DNA from: Geosiphon pyriformis
Taxonomy: Eukaryota > Glomeromycota > Glomeromycetes > Archaeosporales > Geosiphonaceae
DNA: 64,000 nt
NCBI GenBank assembly: GCA_016748015.1
Contig: JAAOMT010000009.1
Coordinates: 660,079-724,078, forward strand
Direction: 5' to 3'
Shown: one piece after another, positions 29,265-40,533 of the stretch
Layout: every line of letters starts with the position of its first letter
Numbering within the stretch: the stretch's first letter is position 1
Translations under genes and position numbers: made by a program
The notes under the pieces: model-generated
The model's database searches: none
The model's input: the letters and a program-made list of their open reading frames with translations, nothing else
Told to the model about the DNA's origin: nothing

Positions 29265-29860
29265 TCTTTTCTTATTTTTATCATCCGTTCTTGCCTTCAT
29301 CTGATTCTTTACACAACCCTTCATTCTTCTATGTTTCTCGTCATATAAATTTCACAATTTTATCTTTCCTTAACTTATAAGTCCACTCGCTGAGTACCTT
29401 GATCTTCTGTGTGGGCCAACTCTCTATCATAGATGTGCCATAAAGACGGTCAAATATTTTACCTTTTAGGATTCTTGTGTGTTGATCCACACCGAAGATC
29501 ATTGTCTCTCACTTATGTTAATCTAACTTGTCCAAATCAACTTTTCTCTTGAAAGTAATAAAAATATTATATATTTCAAATTATGATCTTAAACCTGCTT
29601 TAAAATATATCCACGTGTATTGGTGTCTGCCTGTCATATATTTGGCTCTTTTCAAAAGTTGGGCTTAAAATGGTAATTAATCGAGGCCTTTCTATTGGGC
29701 TCAACTCTCCCAGATTTCTGTTACAATGCTACACGGGCCAAACAAAGCGAGACTTTGGAGTATTGTGACATTATATATTCAAGCTGCTAGTGGTTGATTA
29801 CCCAGACTGCAAAAGTTTCTTTGAAACCAGTAAATTGATCCTGGGGTTTGCCTTACAAAG
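29265..29860. other. Intergenic region between RNase III and alkaline phosphatase
   Basis: 3' flank of RNase III and 5' flank of the phosphatase gene. No open frame of note. It is moderately AT-rich and unique-looking, without transposon similarity. No TATA box or tRNA could be identified with confidence. Confidence 0.5.
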
Positions 29861-32553
29861 ATGTCTAAGGCAAGCTCTAACCCTCGAGATAACTATGGTG
29901 AGGAGGAAACAAACCAGTTACTCACTACTACTCCAGCCCTAATTGTACCCAGAGTATGTGCAGTCAAGTTTTTTAATTAAGATGTCTTTATTATAATTAG
30001 CATCCATGTTATAATACAAGCCTTTAGATATTATCTATCATTTTTATTTATACCTTTTAGATAAATGTCTAAATAAGCTTTCCCCAGATATTTTATTGAA
30101 ATAAATTGTGTTTAGTTTAATTTTTAATCTTTTTCGATTTGGGATTTTAAAATTTTCAACATGGTTAGGAAAGAAAGCGATTGATTTGGATAGTTTTAGG
30201 GGCATTTCTTTTATCTATAGTTATCATTGCACTCGTTGCTTCTCGGTCCGGTGTATCAGACGGTAGGCAAATGAAGCCACGTCCAATTTTTTACTGAGAT
30301 TTTTGGCTTTACTGATGAATGAAAAATCTTAGTGGCGAAACAGAAACGCAACGTAATTTTGATGATCTCGGACGGATTCGGACCAGCCTCCGAGACTTTT
30401 GCCAGATCTTATTATCAATTTATAAATGATTTTTCTTACAATTATACCACCCCCCTCGATCTGATTAATGTTGGCACGTCGCGTACTCGATCATCAAATA
30501 GCCTAATCACCGATTCTGCGGCGGGGGCTACCGCCTTTTCATGTGCCATCAAAACTTATAATCTTGCCGTTGCAGGTTAACCTTGAATTTTGATCGCTAC
30601 CAGCAAAAATAAAAATTCCCGATAAAACATCATTTTGTTTAATCGTATAATTTCTTCCTTCTAAACTACCCAGTGGATCCCGATCAGGTTCCCTGCGGTA
30701 CCATTCTAGAATCGGCCAAAGCTATTGGGATGGCTACCGGCCTTGTGGTGACCAGCCGTGTAACTCATGCAACTCCGGCCTCATTCTCTGCTCATGCAAC
30801 TAATCGATCGATGGAGAGTGAAATTGCGGCCCAACAAGTTGGGGATTATCCACTTGGAAGACAAGTTGACCTCATCTTTGGAGGAGGTCGATGTTACTTT
30901 TTGGCTAACGCTACCGAGAATAGTTGTCGAACCGATAATCGTGATATCGTTGATATAGCAAAAAAACGAGATTTTAATTATTTGACAACCAGAAAAGAAT
31001 TTGACAATATTAAAATTACCAAAGACAGGTATTTTGCTATTTATAATTGCTTTAATAATCAATCCATTTTCCTCTGCGTCTTTGCCTAACATTTGAAATA
31101 CGAAAACTATATTGGAAGTCTTCCGATTCTAGGGCTTTTTACTCTTGATGTGAGTTTCAAAACCTTTTCCAACATATGATCTTGGTTATTCCATCTCCAT
31201 CTAATAGCCTATTTTGATCTATCAGCACATGGCATATGAAATCGATAGAGATCCAACGACTGAACCATCATTGAAAGAAATGTCCCAAAAGGCTCTTGGG
31301 CTTCTCGAGAAGGCAACAAATGATAGCAACCAAGGTTTTTTTTTGATGATCGAAGGCAGTAGAATTGGTAATGAAGATTATATCATTTTTTTAGGAAATC
31401 CAATTAATCTATATAATTTTCCTCTTTGTTTATTAGACATGGCTGCTCACTCGTGCGTTACTTTTTAAGGAAACTGACCGAACATGAATTTTCAAAATTT
31501 GGCACTTTTTGCTGAACAATCGTTTAATTTTAGAAACGACGCCCCTGCTCATGTTCATGATATTCTCGCTTATTACGAAGCTGTTGCTGCTGTCCGAGAA
31601 TACGTTGATTCTCATCCTGGTACCGTTATGATTTCAGTTAGTATTTTAGATTTCCTTTATGGATTCATGCTATCCTCGTATACTTTATATGAAATAGTCA
31701 CATTATTAATTATAGGTTAGTGATCACGAAACCGGGGGCCTGACCGTGGGACGTCAAACCAGTTCCAAATATCCTGAATATTTATGGTTTGTGTTTCTAT
31801 ACTCAATTTTAGAATGTTTGAAAATAACGGGAAGGAATCCATTTATTTTATTCTTGCTACCGTTTTGAAATTCTAGGTATCCTGATGTGATACAGCGCGT
31901 CAAAAACTCTTCTTTTATCCTTGCGGATAAATTAAGAAAATATGACAAAAGCGACAGAATTGATTTTATTAAAAACATAATTTTCCGAGATAGTTTAGGT
32001 ATCGATGATTTTACCAATGAAGATGTAGCTTTCTTGAATTTAACAGAGCCAAGCCCATCTTTTTATAATAATTACATTGCCAATATGAGCAGTTTTCGTG
32101 CTAGATTAGGGGTAAAAATTTCACCAAGTTATTTACTGATTCAAAATCTCATGCAAAAACTAAATCTTAATATTTTCTGATAGTGGACAACCCATGGACA
32201 TTCAGGTGTTGATGTTAACCTTTATGCGTACGGAACAGACGCCGAAAGACTTTATGGCAATCACGAGGTATATCAAGAGATGTCAAATTATTTATAGTTC
32301 TTACTAACATTTCTGATTACACTTAGAATACCGAGATTGGAAAGTTTATCGTTGAATTTCTTGGATTAGACCTAACAACTATTACAGAAGAGCTCAACAA
32401 GTATGTCAACTTTTGAATTTCATCACAAAAAAAATGGGATTCAATATTTAAATTTTCTGTTTGTAAAATAGGAACAATTCCTCCTTTCATCTGAGCGATC
32501 ATGCCGACATTTCTCAGTTTAATGTCGACCATCTGATTCATTATCATCATTAA
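29861..32553 (+). CDS. Vacuolar alkaline phosphatase, Pho8-type, 13 exons
   Basis: Exons: 29861-29953, 30169-30262, 30333-30575, 30674-31028, 31119-31149, 31226-31367, 31437-31452, 31534-31636, 31716-31786, 31877-32111, 32184-32267, 32327-32400, 32472-32553. They join to 540 residues. A short cytosolic tail with a possible NQLL sorting signal precedes one membrane segment (about 36-56), giving the type II topology of Pho8. Metal and catalytic residues are visible: D76 (MISDG), nucleophile S124 ([10 protein letters not shown]), E315/D320/H324 (EGSRIDMAAH), D362/H363 (SDHETGG) and H465 ([11 protein letters not shown]). It hydrolyses phosphomonoesters in the vacuole lumen. Fungal alkaline phosphatase activity is the classic marker of active arbuscular mycorrhiza. 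Exon 7 is only 16 nt. Confidence 0.95.
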
Positions 32554-33207
32554 ATGTGAGTTTTGGGATTTTCCGCTGCCCTTTATTCAAATCTATTACT
32601 ATGGATATCATTATCATATTAGCGCAATCTTGTTGTTCATAAGTAATTATTTATTATAATAAATTTATTTATAATTGTCGATCTGGGAATTGCTTTTCAT
32701 GCTTTCTTAACATATTTATTGAGTTCTCAAAAATTATATTTTATTATAGCTTATAAATTAATAAGAACTTTGAAACCATGCAATTTTTTTTTCTTTTGTT
32801 TTTGCAAAAAAATAAGTTATGAAAAAATAGTGTATCCGTATTACAAAAATAATATACATTTTTAAAATTAATTTACTTATTTAACTTATTTATAAATTTT
32901 TATTGATTTTTAAATGCAAATATATTACTTTTAAAAAGTATTCAGTAATAAATAAAACAAATTTTTTTATAACTTTATTAAATATAATTTTTTTATAATT
33001 CATGTTATAATGTATATTGTTGTTTATTAAATTTTTAATTAAAAATTATCACAAAATTATTTTATTTTTATTATTAACTTAACATTTTTCATAATTTCAT
33101 AAATTACATAAATTATTTAATTATTATTGGCACAAATAATTTATATTAATTTACAAATATAATAAATATTAAAATTAAATTATATAAAATCTTAAAATTT
33201 ATTAAAA
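32554..33207. other. AT-rich region downstream of alkaline phosphatase
   Basis: Sharp fall in GC after about 32650. No genes recognised. It marks the right edge of the gene island. Confidence 0.5.
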
Positions 33208-33707
33208 CTTAGTACAATATATCAAACTAAATAATCTAAACTAAGTGTGAATCATGCCTTTTCTACACGTGATCAGTCACTCGAGCCAGTCAAAATTACA
33301 CTATGTTAAAACTATAAAAGAGAATTTACTCTAAAAAGACATCTTATTTATAATAGCTATTAGTATATTACTATTCTTAACAAAACTACTTAGCCATATA
33401 ACAGTTGCATTTGCATTATATTTGACAGAATTAAATAAATGTTTTCAAAGAGTAATTAACTTAATATAAAGTTTATTACTAGGTAAATTAATATAATAAT
33501 TTTCTATAAAATTAATATTAAAATTATACTAGTATATTTTTCCAGAAAATACTATGCCTAAAAAAAATGTGTCTATATATTGGCTTTTTTTGTAAAAACT
33601 AAGTAATAACAACAAATTAGTAAAACATTAAATCTTTAAAATCAAGTCTTTTTTAATGACAAAAAGTTTTTTAATTAAAAATTCTGTTTTGTTTATTTAT
33701 TAAATAC

Positions 33708-34479
33708 TGTTACTTATAGAAAAAGCATACAAAAAAATAGTAGGAAAAACAAATAGACCAATAAAAGAATAATAGCTAACATGTAAGCATATTGTTTAAA
33801 AAATTATAACATATTGCTCAGAAATGTGAACAATCTTATAAAACCCAAATTATGTATATATAACAAGAATATTAGAAGCAGAAAAAACAGAATTAATACC
33901 AAGATCACTCTATTAAGACATCTTAGTTAAAATTATCAATATTAATAAAATAATTATTCACTGTTTAAATCATTCTTTTCACTATCAACACTTCATGTTG
34001 ATAGTATTCAATATTTGATCACACTGGAACAATAGCTTTTGATTATGGTTATTAATAGGATACTAATATAAAATTGCCTTGGCTTAAATTTCTTCTTTAT
34101 TTTTTTTTTTTTCTTTTTATTTTACTTTTGTTGTTGTATACTAATTGATTAAGGATTAAAGTGCTGAGTTACTGACATCAAGAATTGCTTGGTAAAAAAC
34201 CTCTGTGAAAAGATAAATACTTGAATTTAAGGATTACTTATCAGAAGATTGCTGGCCACTAAGCCAAAAAAAAATTGATGGAATTGTAATTCTGGAAAGC
34301 TATAAATAAAAACAATACTTGAATTTCTGTTTATTATACAAAAAACTTAACCAAAATCTTTAAATTATGAAAACCTTCAGATTCACCAAAATTTTCAGAA
34401 TTACTAACCAAAATATTAATTGAGCACCAAATTACAGATTTGTTATTTGTTTCAAGATCCCAAATAATTACCTATAATA
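33708..34479 (+). repeat. TRIM-like element, 5' LTR
   Basis: 772 bp, from TGTTACTTATAGAAAAAGC to CCTATAATA. It contains TATGTATATATAACAAG (about 33850) as a possible TATA region and a CAACACTTCATGTTGATAG imperfect palindrome. Confidence 0.8.
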
Positions 34480-34492
34480 TTTGGTGCTTCCT
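34480..34492 (+). promoter_or_regulatory. Primer-binding site of TRIM-like element
   Basis: TTTGGTGCTTCCT directly follows the LTR end. The TGGTGCT core matches Gypsy A and the decayed AGTGCT site of the 50-56 kb element. Confidence 0.6.
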
Positions 34493-35141
34493 ATAAGATA
34501 TAATCTTACAGAGAACCAGCACTAACAACAACTAGTCCAAAGTAACAGAATCAGAAAAAATAGGGACAAACCATTTAGGATTTACCAAATTCTTATTTTA
34601 ATATTACTGTTAACACTTAAGATTACTTAGCAATTATTTATCAGCAGAATCAGTCTTTAATTTCTATATTAACAAAAAAAAATTTTATTTCTTAGGAGCA
34701 CCAGTAAATATTAAATCAGTAAGAAAAAATTTTTACAATGAATTAATTCAAAACACTAACCTATTAAGAAATTATAATTTCACATCCATCATCACTAAAA
34801 TCAATTAAGAAATTAAAAACCACATTTAACAAAAATATTCAATAACTTATGCAAACAAAGACAAGAGAAAACTACAAACACCAGCAGTAACATCTTAGAG
34901 AATACAACTACCAACTTGGAAAAAAACAAAAGTTAAATTACCAACCAATCCATCATACTACTATACACCTAAAAGTGCCATTAATATTTCATCAATAGGC
35001 ACATCTACATCAAATACAAAAACAATATCAGTTCAATTTCTATTTCAAAGTAAACAAAAAAAAGCAGAATTGAACAAACAATATTAAAAAGAGAAGTTAT
35101 AAACCTAATTCAAAATAAAGATTTCGACAGAGCTCAATATT

Positions 35142-35156
35142 AAAAGGAAGAGATAA
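35142..35156 (+). promoter_or_regulatory. Polypurine tract of TRIM-like element
   Basis: AAAAGGAAGAGATAA directly precedes the second LTR. It corresponds to AAAAAGAGAGAATAA at the matching place of the 50-56 kb element. Confidence 0.65.
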
Positions 35157-35932
35157 TGTTATTCATAGAAAAAGCATACAAAAAAATAATAAGAAAAACA
35201 AATAAACCAATAGGAAAATAGTAGCTAACATGTGAGCACATTACTTAGCAATGTGAGTATTGCTTAAGAAATTATAGCACATTGCTTAGGAATGTGAGTG
35301 ATCTTATAGAATCCAAATTATGTATATATAGTAAAAGCATTAAAAGCAGAAAAAACAGAATCAATACCAAAATTATCTTATTAAGACATCTTAGTTAGAA
35401 TTATCAATATCAATAAAATAATTATTCACTATTTAAATCACTCTCTTCACTATTAACACTTTATGTTAATAGTATCCAATACTTAATTATACTAGAACAA
35501 TAGCTTTTGATCACAGCTATTGACAAGATACTAACATAAAATTGTCTTAGCTTAAATTTCTTTTTTATTTTTCTTTTTTTTCTTTTATTTTTTTTTTGTT
35601 GTTGTATACTAATTGATTAAAAATTAAGCACTAAGTTACTGACATCAAGAATTGTCTAGTAAAAAACCTCTGCAAAAAGATAGATACTTGAATTTAAGAA
35701 TTACTGGCCACCAAGCTAAGAAAAAAATTGACAAAATTGTGATTCCAGGAAGCTATAAATAAAAACAATACTTGAATCTCTGTCCATTATACAAAGAATT
35801 CAACCAAAAATTTCAGATTATGGAAACCTTTAGATTCACCAAAACCTTCAGAATTACCAACCAAAATATTAATTAAATACCAAGTTATGAATTTGTTATT
35901 TGTTTCAAGACCCTAAATAATTACTTGTAATA
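35157..35932 (+). repeat. TRIM-like element, 3' LTR
   Basis: 776 bp, from TGTTATTCATAGAAAAAGC to TTGTAATA. It is collinear with 33708-34479 over its whole length, with many transition differences and a missing segment near 35705, compensated elsewhere. Confidence 0.8.
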
Positions 35933-38810
35933 CTGCTTTCCAAGAATTACACTAAATTTTTTCAAAGAATATATTATATTAAAATATAATTTTTTATTTA
36001 AGATATTAAAAACAGGAGTATTAATTAAGCATAAAAATACCAAAGTAATAGAACAGATCAAAAAACATTACAGTTTAATATAATTTTAACTAAATTTGTT
36101 AATTAAATTAACTTATAATTTAATAAAATACTACAAAATATTTAATAAATTCCAACTAGAAATTTGAAAATTTATAGACTTGTAACTAAACAGTCTGTCT
36201 AAAATATTAAATATATTTAAAAAAAAACCAAAGATATTATTTTGCTTTTAATCTGAATTTACTTAAACAATTTAAAACTATATAACAATAAATAATACAG
36301 TATTTTATTTAAAAAATTCTTAGAGAAATTTATCTTATATTTCAAATTTTTCTATATTATTATATTTTATTTTCTATACACACTTTTTGAAACAAAACTG
36401 AATTATAATCTATAATTAATTATTAGCTAAAACACAAAAAAAACCAAATAAAAAAACTGTTTATTAAAAATACTTTTTCTTAAAATTATGTTTACAAAAA
36501 TTTTTACATCTGAATAAGTTTTAAATACATTAAATTTAAAGAGACTATTTGTAAACAAAAATTTTTTCAAGTAATAATGTTTCTCTTTTTTTTGCAATTG
36601 TAATTAGTAAATTATTAATAAATAAATTAGCTTCAAAAATATATTTGTTAATAAAAATGATTACAGTTTTATTATTATTAATAAAAATATTATTGAACCT
36701 AAAAAATTCATTAACCAAGTTAAAAATATATTAAGTTATAGCATAACTGTTGTAAATTTAGATTGTATTATTTATAAATATACTAGCTATTAAATATAAT
36801 TTCAATTCAAATTAAGTACTAATATAATTTGTTTATAATACACATTTAAATTTAATACAATAATCAAAAAATTGTTCATATTTTTTTACTTTATACAAAA
36901 AAAGATCATAAAAAATATGTTACAGCAAAAAAAAAACTTTACTTTGGTTTAAATTATTATAAATTTTATAGCTATTAGTTATAATATAATTCAAATAGTT
37001 TATGTAAATATTTTTAAAAAATTTAATAAACTTAAGACATATTTTAATCTTTAATAAACTATTTTTTAAATATAACTATTCAACAAAGTTATAAACTTTA
37101 TACATATCTTGTAAAATTAGTTATAACTTATAATTTTTTTTAATCTATTTTTTATAATTAAACCAATTGCAAAAATTGGTAATAAAGTTGATATGTTTTT
37201 TAAAACTGAAAAATTATTATTACAAAGAATGTTTAATTGGTTATAAACATTAAAAATGTAATCTAAAAATAATTTTAACAAAATTTTACAAGCTGTTTTA
37301 ATTAAAGCTATAAGATAAGTATTTGTTAAAATCTTTTTTTAATTATATAATTTAGAAATTATTAAAAATTAAGTATATTTCTATTAAGCATACACCAATT
37401 TTAAAGCCAAATAAAAGTTTAATAGAACTAAAAAAATTCAAACCACTTATATTAATATGTTATTAAAATTTATTAAAAATACTAAAAAATCTAGTTATTT
37501 TATTAACAAAAAATGACTTTATTGTCAAAAAAAGCTTATCTATAGAAAATTTATTTATTATATCCAAAAAAATTATTATTAACAAAATTCAACAAAACAT
37601 ATTACTATTATTATAACTAAAAAATTTTATTAAAAACAATTCAATTTCTAATCTATTTTAATATAATAAAATCTACTAAAGACTTAATCTTATTAAGAAC
37701 CAAAACAAGTTTTTTATCAATAATTAAATAATTTAAAACTACTTTGTAAAAAAAAATTTTAAAATATTACATATTATATTATCTTTATTATTTATAAAAA
37801 TTTTTATATGTTTATTTATTGCTAAATTAATTTATTCTAATTTAATTCTGTTAAATTTTTAAAACTTTTTGGTATAATAAAGTTTTTAAGTCTTGTAAAA
37901 AACTAAACCAAAAACATTAAAACTCAAATTAGTCTAAAATAATTCTAGCTGTATCAAAATTTTATTTTAATTATTTATATATAAATTTGATAAAGTTAAT
38001 AAAGTTAATATCCAGAACTGAAAAAAAATACTTAAGTAATTTGAAAACCAGAAGTTTTAATTTTAGAAATCAAAATAAATAAATATTTTTTGTGCACAAA
38101 ATCTCATTAATTCAAATTTTAAAAAATATCTAATCTGTAACAAAACACACAATATTTTTAAAATAATCTTATATTGTATCTAAATTATCTGTTAATTTTG
38201 ACTTTTTAAAATGATTTATTACTTTATCTAATTTTTGCAAAAAAGCTTTTTTAAATTTGGTTTTTTTAATATTATCAATATTTTTAAAATTGTACTTTTG
38301 ATAATTTTTATTGACATATCTTTTCAAATTAAAAAACATAATATTTAAAAGATTTTTTAATCTAATTAAAATGTATATAGCTTGATAATTAATTAAAAAA
38401 AACTCTTATATATTTAATATATTATAAAAAATTACTGTATTGTATAATAAAAATAAAACCAAAACAAAATTAATAGTTTTTTTAATTTTATAAGAATTTA
38501 TTTTTAACAAAAAAACTATTTGCAAATGTGTTAACCAGATTAAAATTTAAATACTTTTTAAAATTGGCACTATATTTTGTATTATTCTTATTAAAGTTGC
38601 TTTTTAAAATCATATAAGTGTTTTTAATAAATGTTTTGACAATAAAAAAGTTGATTTTTGGTGTTAAATCCAATTATTTTTCCAAAAATATATTTGTATA
38701 CAATCCTAATATTGTAATTAATTGTTTGTTTTTAAACAACAAACAAATCATTAAAAGCCTGTCAAAAATCTCTAATATTTTGAAAACATATTTAATTAAA
38801 TTTTTGTTTA

Positions 38811-39722
38811 TAATATTATCAGCCAGAATTTAAGATATTAATTAGTATAAAATTATTTCTATAATTTCTATTATTAATTAATATATATTATTGTTTTAAT
38901 TTATTACTTTTTATCTTATTAAATTATTCGAATTATTATTTAATTAATAATCTGATTTGTACAAAACACAAATATAACCAAATTGTAATAATCAGATTAT
39001 GTAATACACTAAACTATATAACATTAAAAATTTATCAAAATATTTAATAATTTAATAAAATAATTAACAATTTACTAAAATAATTCATAGTTTACAAAAA
39101 TAATTTATTATTTTTAATTTACCAAAATATTAGAAAAAAAAGTGCTAGATTACAGAATAGTATTATGACAAGTTATATAAAAAAAAGTTTTCTTTTTAAA
39201 AAAATATATCTTAATTAAAATTACCTAAATTAAATTAGAAATATTTTTTTTACAAATTAATTCAAATAAAAATTTATATTAAAAAACATAAATTTTTTAA
39301 TTATTATTACTTTAAAATTGATTAACTACTAATTTTAATAATAATTAGTAATTTCTAGACCTGAATTTGAAACAACTTCTTTAAAACATTTTTTTTTTTA
39401 ATTTATATTTTTTTTTTTATATTATTGGATAGCTTATAGTTAAAACTTTTTATAAAAAAGTTGATTTTTACAGCAAAGTAATTACACATATTTTTGAAAA
39501 CTTATAAATAAAATTTTTTTGTAAAAGATTTAATTTTTACTACAAAGTAACTATACAAGTAATTAATACAGAATTGGCTATTTTATTTTAAGCCCAATAG
39601 CATATATAATTCAAAATATAAAAAAATATTTTGAAAAAAAAATTAGCTTATTAAAGAAACTTCTATTAACAGCAAAATAGTATTAATAACATAAAAAAAA
39701 AGATAAAAAACCTTTAATAATA
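38811..39722 (+). repeat. Family B LTR, third copy, AT-decayed
   Basis: Aligns in the same orientation with 11035-12015 over its full length (for example TCTATAATTTCTATTATTAATTA, AATCAGATTATGTAATACACTAAACT, CAGCAAAGTAATTACACATA). It is followed by TTTGGTGCTTTC, a primer-site-like motif, so it may be the 5' LTR of a lost element rather than a solo LTR. Confidence 0.75.
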
Positions 39723-40428
39723 TTTGGTGCTTTCTTAAAAATAATACAGCAACAACTACATTAAAGTAGTAACTGTATTTAACATAATAACTTTAGAATA
39801 TTATTAGTTAATTTACACTTATTGTAAACAATAATTTGAAATTTAAGACAAAATTGTAGCTATTGTTACATAGATTTTTTTTTCTTTTAGTGATTATACT
39901 ATAATTAATTTTTATAGTTTTTTAAATCAAGTAATGATATAGTAAATTATTTAATTTTAATGTAAAAATAAGTATATTAGTCTTAATTAGCATTATTTTT
40001 GATTTATGATAAATTACTATTTATTATATTATTACTATTTTCTTATTTAAAGATTTAAAAGTTAGCTTAATAAATTTTTTTAACTTCTTAGCAGATATTA
40101 AATAATTTTTTCAATGAATATTTTTGTTATTAGATTTGATATATAACATAATATTTCTATCAAAATTACTGTTAATAACTGTTGTTATATTAGTCCTTTA
40201 AGAAAAACTTCTGTTATATTTCTATACTTCTAATTGTGTTTTTTTTAAGACTTCTATGAAGATATTTTTTTTATTTTGTGCTAATATTAAACATTTGTAT
40301 TTATTTATTTATGGTAAAGTAGTACTTTATTTCTAATAAATTTAAAAAAAATTAAAAATAAAAAGTAAAATTCAACAAAAATTAGTATTTATAAAATTAT
40401 TTTTATTTTTATTTTTTTTTATTTTTTA
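39723..40428. other. AT-rich sequence between family B LTR and LINE copy 2
   Basis: Begins with the primer-site-like motif and may hold eroded internal DNA of a family B element. No frame is recognised. The right end is a T-rich run (40398-40428), which on the minus strand would be the A-rich tail of LINE copy 2. Confidence 0.4.
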
Positions 40429-40533
40429 ATGAATCAAATACTGTCTAGTACAATACATCAAATAATTGATCTAAACTAGGTATGAATCATGTATTTTTTA
40501 CATATGACCAGCCACTTAAGCCAATCAGAACAA

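Larger units (their letters stand above)
33708..35932 (+). mobile_element. Short non-autonomous LTR retrotransposon (TRIM-like), family C
   Basis: Two family C LTRs (33708-34479 and 35157-35932, about 774 bp each) enclose only 677 bp of internal DNA. Directly after the 5' LTR is a primer-site-like TTGGTGCTTCC. Directly before the 3' LTR is the polypurine tract AAAAGGAAGAGATAA. The internal part has no open frame over about 40 codons. AATACT is present at both outer edges (33703-33708 and 35929-35934) as a candidate target duplication overlapping the ends. A family C Gypsy element (50726-56545) with matching LTRs, primer site and polypurine tract could have supplied enzymes. Confidence 0.8.
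33208..38810 (-). mobile_element. LINE copy 3, strongly AT-decayed, split by a small LTR element
   Basis: Blocks align by eye with the 40-48 kb LINE. 33208-33306 matches the 3' tail at 40444-40541. 33640-33707 matches about 41995-42060. 36040-36300 matches about 42265-42440. 37150-37380 matches 43325-43560 (ACCAAT-GCAAAAAT, CTTTAAAACTGAAAAATT, TTAAAGCAATA). The 33708-35932 element interrupts it. Much of the 3' third is deleted. Frames are destroyed by A/T-directed change. Its right end abuts a family B LTR at 38811. Confidence 0.65.
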
